Assembly: GCA_965222065.1 (NCBI GenBank)
Contig: OZ244933.1
Coordinates: forward strand, 186,001 to 250,000
Origin: GM7GCV1 sp965222065
GTDB taxonomy: Bacteria; Pseudomonadota; Gammaproteobacteria; Pseudomonadales; GM7GCV1
DNA length: 64,000 bases
Reading direction: 5' to 3'
In this document: piece by piece, positions 60,897-64,000 of the stretch
How positions within the stretch are numbered: position 1 is the stretch's first letter
Layout: each line of letters starts with the position of its first letter
Made by a program: the position numbers and the translations under genes
The notes under the pieces: generated by a model
The model's database searches: none
What the model was told of the DNA's origin: nothing
What the model saw: only the letters and a program-made list of their open reading frames with translations

Positions 60897-62102
60897 ATGA
60901 ATAAAAAATACCGAGTCACGCTCGCTGCGCTGATTTCTCTGGCCAGTGTCAATGTTCAGGCCGTTGGTTTTCGCCTGCCAAACCAGGACCCGGAAGGTAT
61001 TGCCCGCGGCAATGCCAATGTGGCTTCGGTAGACAATCCATCCGCGATTTATTACAACCCGGCAGGTATTACCAAAGTAGAAGAGGGCAACCGTCTGAGA
61101 GTAGGGGCATACCTCATCTCGGCCAATGTCGACTACAGCGACGGTAATCAGACAGGGGAGACAGACGAAACACTGCAGCCGGTCCCCCAGGTTTACTATG
61201 TCAAAAACGACCAGAGCTCCAGATTTAGCTATGGTTTGGGTATATACGCGCCCTATGGGCTGGGCATTGAATGGCAGATGAATCCTTTTCCCACGCTGGC
61301 CAAGGAAGGAGAGCTCAAATACGTGACAGTTAATCCGGTCATTGGTTATCAGCTCTCAGATGCTGTCTCGGTCGCCCTGGGCCTGACGTATAACTACTCC
61401 GATGTGGATCTGACTCAGGCCATAGGCATCCTGCCCGGTGATGAGTTTAATATTCGTGGCTCCGGTAACGATTTTGGTTTTAACCTGGGTTTGCAATGGA
61501 GTATCAATCCCAACTGGGATTTCGGTCTGGCTTATCGCTCTGAAAACGAGATCGACTATGACGGTGAGTCCAGGGCGACATCCAGCCCTGTGTTCCAGGA
61601 TTATCTGCCCACAACTGCATCGCTGGTATTCCCCCAGTATCTCGATATGGGTGTTGCCTACACGCCCAATGAAGACTGGTCACTGGAGGTCAATGTTGAC
61701 TGGACGGACTGGGATTCGGTAGACCAGTCGGTCTTTGAAGGTACTGCACTGGGTGACCTGACGCTGCCATTACATTATGAATCCAGCCTGATGTATGAAT
61801 TCGGGGCCACCCGAATACTCAGTGAGAAATATGAGCTTAGCTTTGGCTACATCTTCAGCGAAAACTCGGCACCTGACGCCACATTTACTCCCTTTAACTC
61901 CGATGCAGATCTGCAACTGGTCAGCGTCGGGCTAACAAGCAAAGGAGAAAGATTTGACTGGATGTTGGGTTACCACTTCGCATACAACGGTGGCCGCAAT
62001 GTGTCGGGCAACCAGCAGCTCTCCCTGATTGGGGAATCCGCTGATGGCGAATACAAAATTTTTAATCAGGCGATAAACCTGGCGATTGAGTTCAAATTCT
62101 GA
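60897..62102 (+). CDS. fadL: FadL/TodX-family outer-membrane transporter
   Basis: 401 residues with signal peptide (RVTLAALISLASVNVQA). The N-terminal plug starts VGFRLPNQDPEGIARGNANV and holds the NPA-type motif YYNPAGITK; a C-terminal beta-barrel ends in aromatic Phe (NLAIEFKF). FadL channels take up long-chain fatty acids and other hydrophobic compounds. It starts 24 bp after the acyltransferase-like gene, suggesting one operon that could move a lipid signal across the outer membrane. Confidence 0.9.
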   Translation: MNKKYRVTLAALISLASVNVQAVGFRLPNQDPEGIARGNANVASVDNPSAIYYNPAGITKVEEGNRLRVGAYLISANVDYSDGNQTGETDETLQPVPQVYYVKNDQSSRFSYGLGIYAPYGLGIEWQMNPFPTLAKEGELKYVTVNPVIGYQLSDAVSVALGLTYNYSDVDLTQAIGILPGDEFNIRGSGNDFGFNLGLQWSINPNWDFGLAYRSENEIDYDGESRATSSPVFQDYLPTTASLVFPQYLDMGVAYTPNEDWSLEVNVDWTDWDSVDQSVFEGTALGDLTLPLHYESSLMYEFGATRILSEKYELSFGYIFSENSAPDATFTPFNSDADLQLVSVGLTSKGERFDWMLGYHFAYNGGRNVSGNQQLSLIGESADGEYKIFNQAINLAIEFKF

Positions 62103-62148
62103 TTAACAGATGAAAGCTCAACGGTGATTTGCCGTTGAACCCCGGGCG

Positions 62149-62778
62149 GTGTATCTTTCGCCCGGATTCGCTGCGGGCTTGACCTTGTTCAAAACATTCT
62201 CCAAATATCGTACCGGCGTTGTCCGGTTAGCCCTTCTGGCACTGCTCATGAGAGTACTGGTGCCGGCGGGTTACATGCCAGTGGCCGTTGCCGGTGGATG
62301 GTATCTGGAGCTTTGCCCTGATGGCATACCGGTCGACACCGTAGCGGCCCTGTTTGGGGAATCCACCCACTCGCATTCATCGACGACCGACCACCATGAC
62401 ATGTCTGTACATTCAGGCATGTCCATGGAGGCTTCGCATGTTTCACACGCCAGCCCAACTGGTCAGGTCAATGCAGGGCACGGTCACCCTGGACACCATG
62501 GTCACTCTGCTCACAATGCCCCCACTGGGCATGAGCAACATCAGGTAGTCCAGGCAACAGAATATTCGGACCATCCAGACCACCACGCTGAGGGGCATGG
62601 TCTGGACCAGTGTGATCTGGGCAGTTTGTTTGGCAGCTCTATTCTTTTACTCGCTAAAGACATAGAGCTTCCGCTGACCGAAAATCCGACCGAATTCCTT
62701 ATCGACGCCGTCGCGTTGTTTGTTCTTGAGCAACGGCGTCCCTACCAGTCCAGAGCACCTCCCGGACTCATTCTCTAA
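62149..62778 (+). CDS. DUF2946-like His-rich protein
   Basis: 209 residues from GTG 62149; a TTG at about residue 12 or ATG at 34 could also start it. A hydrophobic N-terminal helix (VRLALLALLMRVLVPAGYMPV) is followed by ELCPDGIP, a central region with over 25 His, and the DUF2946-type end RRPYQSRAPPGLIL. Such proteins are associated with copper handling. It is next to a TonB-dependent receptor, a common DUF2946 pairing. A weak TCAACGG/CCGTTGA hairpin separates it from fadL. Confidence 0.7.
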   Translation: MYLSPGFAAGLTLFKTFSKYRTGVVRLALLALLMRVLVPAGYMPVAVAGGWYLELCPDGIPVDTVAALFGESTHSHSSTTDHHDMSVHSGMSMEASHVSHASPTGQVNAGHGHPGHHGHSAHNAPTGHEQHQVVQATEYSDHPDHHAEGHGLDQCDLGSLFGSSILLLAKDIELPLTENPTEFLIDAVALFVLEQRRPYQSRAPPGLIL

Positions 62779-62856
62779 GTATCCACAAACATTGAATGAA
62801 ACCTGTTGATATCAGCGACGCCTGTGTTGCTGGTGTCTGCTATTGGGAGATAACAA

Positions 62857-64000
62857 ATGTTAGCTTCGTTTACCTGCGCATGGCGGTTAGCCCCCGTCAG
62901 CGCTTTACTGTGGGGCTGCCTGTTTTCGGCAAGCGCCTGGGCTCAAACAATGGAAGAAATCCTGATTAGCGGAAGCAGTCGGGACCTTTCCGATGAAATC
63001 GCCATGGCTGCCAGGGTTCCCGGCGGCGTTAATGTCATTGATGCTGAAGATTTGCGTCAGCAAAATCAGCAGAGTTTTGCCGATATGCTGCGTCATGTTC
63101 CCGGCATCTGGGCGGCCAGTACCAGTGGTGGCCAGGACACCTTTTATACCAGTCGTGGGTCCAACCTGGATGCCACCAACTATGACAGCAACGGCATCAA
63201 GCTGCTGGTCGACGGATTGCCTGTCACAACGGCCGACGGCAACAATCACAACCGTGCGCTCGACCCCTTGAGTGCCCGTTCTGCAACGGTTGCCCGTGGT
63301 GCCAATGCAATGACTTATGGTGCCAGTACCCTGGGCGGTGCGATTAACTTTAACAGCCCGACCGCCCAGCATCTGGATGGTGTCAGGGTCCGCCTGAACA
63401 GTGGCAGTCATGGTCTGGGTGCTGTTCGTGTCACGGCGGCGGGCAAAAAGGATCAATTTGACGGTCTGGCCACGCTTGAACGATATTCCTGGGATGGTTA
63501 TCGCCAGCACAGTGTGGAAGACAGGACAGGGCTGTACACCAATGCCGGCTGGCAAATTAATGACCAGTTATCCACCCGTTTCTATGGCACCTTGCTTGAT
63601 AACGAGCAGGAGCTGGCCGGTGCGCTCACTCGGGACCAATTTCAGGTAAACCCCTCCATGGCCAATCCCAGTGCCATTACGGGTAATTTTCAGCTAAATG
63701 TTGAAACAGCCAGGCTGGCCAATCGCACCAGCTGGCAGACCAGCCCCGATCAGAGACTGGAGTTCGGTTTGTCAGTGGAAAAGCAAACGCTTTATCACCC
63801 GATCGTCGATAAGGTGCTGATCGATTTTGATGGCCCGGGTCCAATGGCACCTGTCGAGGTATTTAGCCTGCTGATTGATACCGATCACCAGAATCTGGGC
63901 GGTATGTTTCGCCTGTATAAAGATCTGGGTGAGCACCAGCTGCAATTCGGTGTGAATTACGGCAAAAATTCGGTGGAGGGGGCGCATTACCGCAACGATG
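62857..64000 (+). CDS. TonB-dependent outer-membrane receptor, N-terminal part
   Basis: Runs off the right edge; about 381 residues visible. Starts at ATG behind GGGAG. Signal peptide (ALLWGCLFSASAWA), then MEEILISGSSRD and plug domain: RVPGGVNVIDAEDLRQ, LRHVPGIWAASTSGGQD, SRGSNLDATN, GANAMTYGASTLGGAINF. A TonB-linked siderophore or copper-complex receptor; substrate not resolved. The DUF2946 neighbour favours copper. Confidence 0.9.
   Translation, partial: MLASFTCAWRLAPVSALLWGCLFSASAWAQTMEEILISGSSRDLSDEIAMAARVPGGVNVIDAEDLRQQNQQSFADMLRHVPGIWAASTSGGQDTFYTSRGSNLDATNYDSNGIKLLVDGLPVTTADGNNHNRALDPLSARSATVARGANAMTYGASTLGGAINFNSPTAQHLDGVRVRLNSGSHGLGAVRVTAAGKKDQFDGLATLERYSWDGYRQHSVEDRTGLYTNAGWQINDQLSTRFYGTLLDNEQELAGALTRDQFQVNPSMANPSAITGNFQLNVETARLANRTSWQTSPDQRLEFGLSVEKQTLYHPIVDKVLIDFDGPGPMAPVEVFSLLIDTDHQNLGGMFRLYKDLGEHQLQFGVNYGKNSVEGAHYRND

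Overview
The window reads as chromosomal DNA of an aerobic, free-living gammaproteobacterium, probably marine or aquatic. The reasons are gene content and order: the fimV-truA-trpF-trpB-trpA-folC-SPOR-cvpA-purF-metZ run, lysC-csrA-tRNA-Ser, prmB-aroC, MiaE, SixA, a sigma-32-type htpG promoter and a LexA-type SOS box. Base composition looks close to even G+C. I see no insertion sequence, prophage, integron or CRISPR array.

Layout. 1-5.1 kb (minus strand): an RND efflux operon (membrane fusion protein, then a permease cut by the window edge), an alkaline phosphatase lipoprotein and an MFS exporter. 5.4-11.1 kb: katG, a delta-class carbonic anhydrase with a Fur-like box, a transglutaminase-like protein, a small Cys-rich secreted protein, a DUF4269 protein and a FosA-like glyoxalase. 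11.4-16.8 kb: a LysR regulator divergent from leuC-leuD-leuB, then asd. 17-30.5 kb: the fimV-to-metZ biosynthetic run, then lysC and csrA. accD, usually found in this neighbourhood, is absent, and trpBA sit in the run. 30.6-33.5 kb: tRNA-Ser(GCU), a multi-hairpin element, a remnant of a fumarylacetoacetate hydrolase family gene, denD and a glycerate-dehydrogenase-like gene. This part looks partly acquired next to the tRNA. 33.5-49.4 kb: housekeeping and stress genes (GST, SOS-controlled Y-family polymerase, htpG, gpsA, sixA/folE, prmB, aroC, tRNA-Ala, mdh, bcp, a solitary yajC, dcyD with an AGCS transporter, an RRM protein). 49.6-54 kb: modABC, then miaE with an unrecognised glycosyltransferase-like gene.

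The most interesting region is 54.0-62.1 kb. A divergent regulator made of two HTH repeats faces a five-gene co-directional run: a PhcB-like SAM methyltransferase, a 868-residue membrane protein carrying two complete histidine kinase cores around one receiver (it resembles PhcS fused to PhcR), a PhcQ-like response regulator, a short acyltransferase-like protein with an HxxxDG motif, and a FadL-type outer-membrane channel. In Ralstonia phcBSRQ makes and senses 3-hydroxy fatty acid methyl esters. Here the same logic appears compacted by fusion and linked to lipid acyl-transfer and outer-membrane lipid transport genes. I infer a lipid-signal quorum-sensing locus; the signal and targets are unknown. 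A DUF2946 His-rich protein and a TonB-dependent receptor (cut by the window end) follow and look like a separate copper-related pair.
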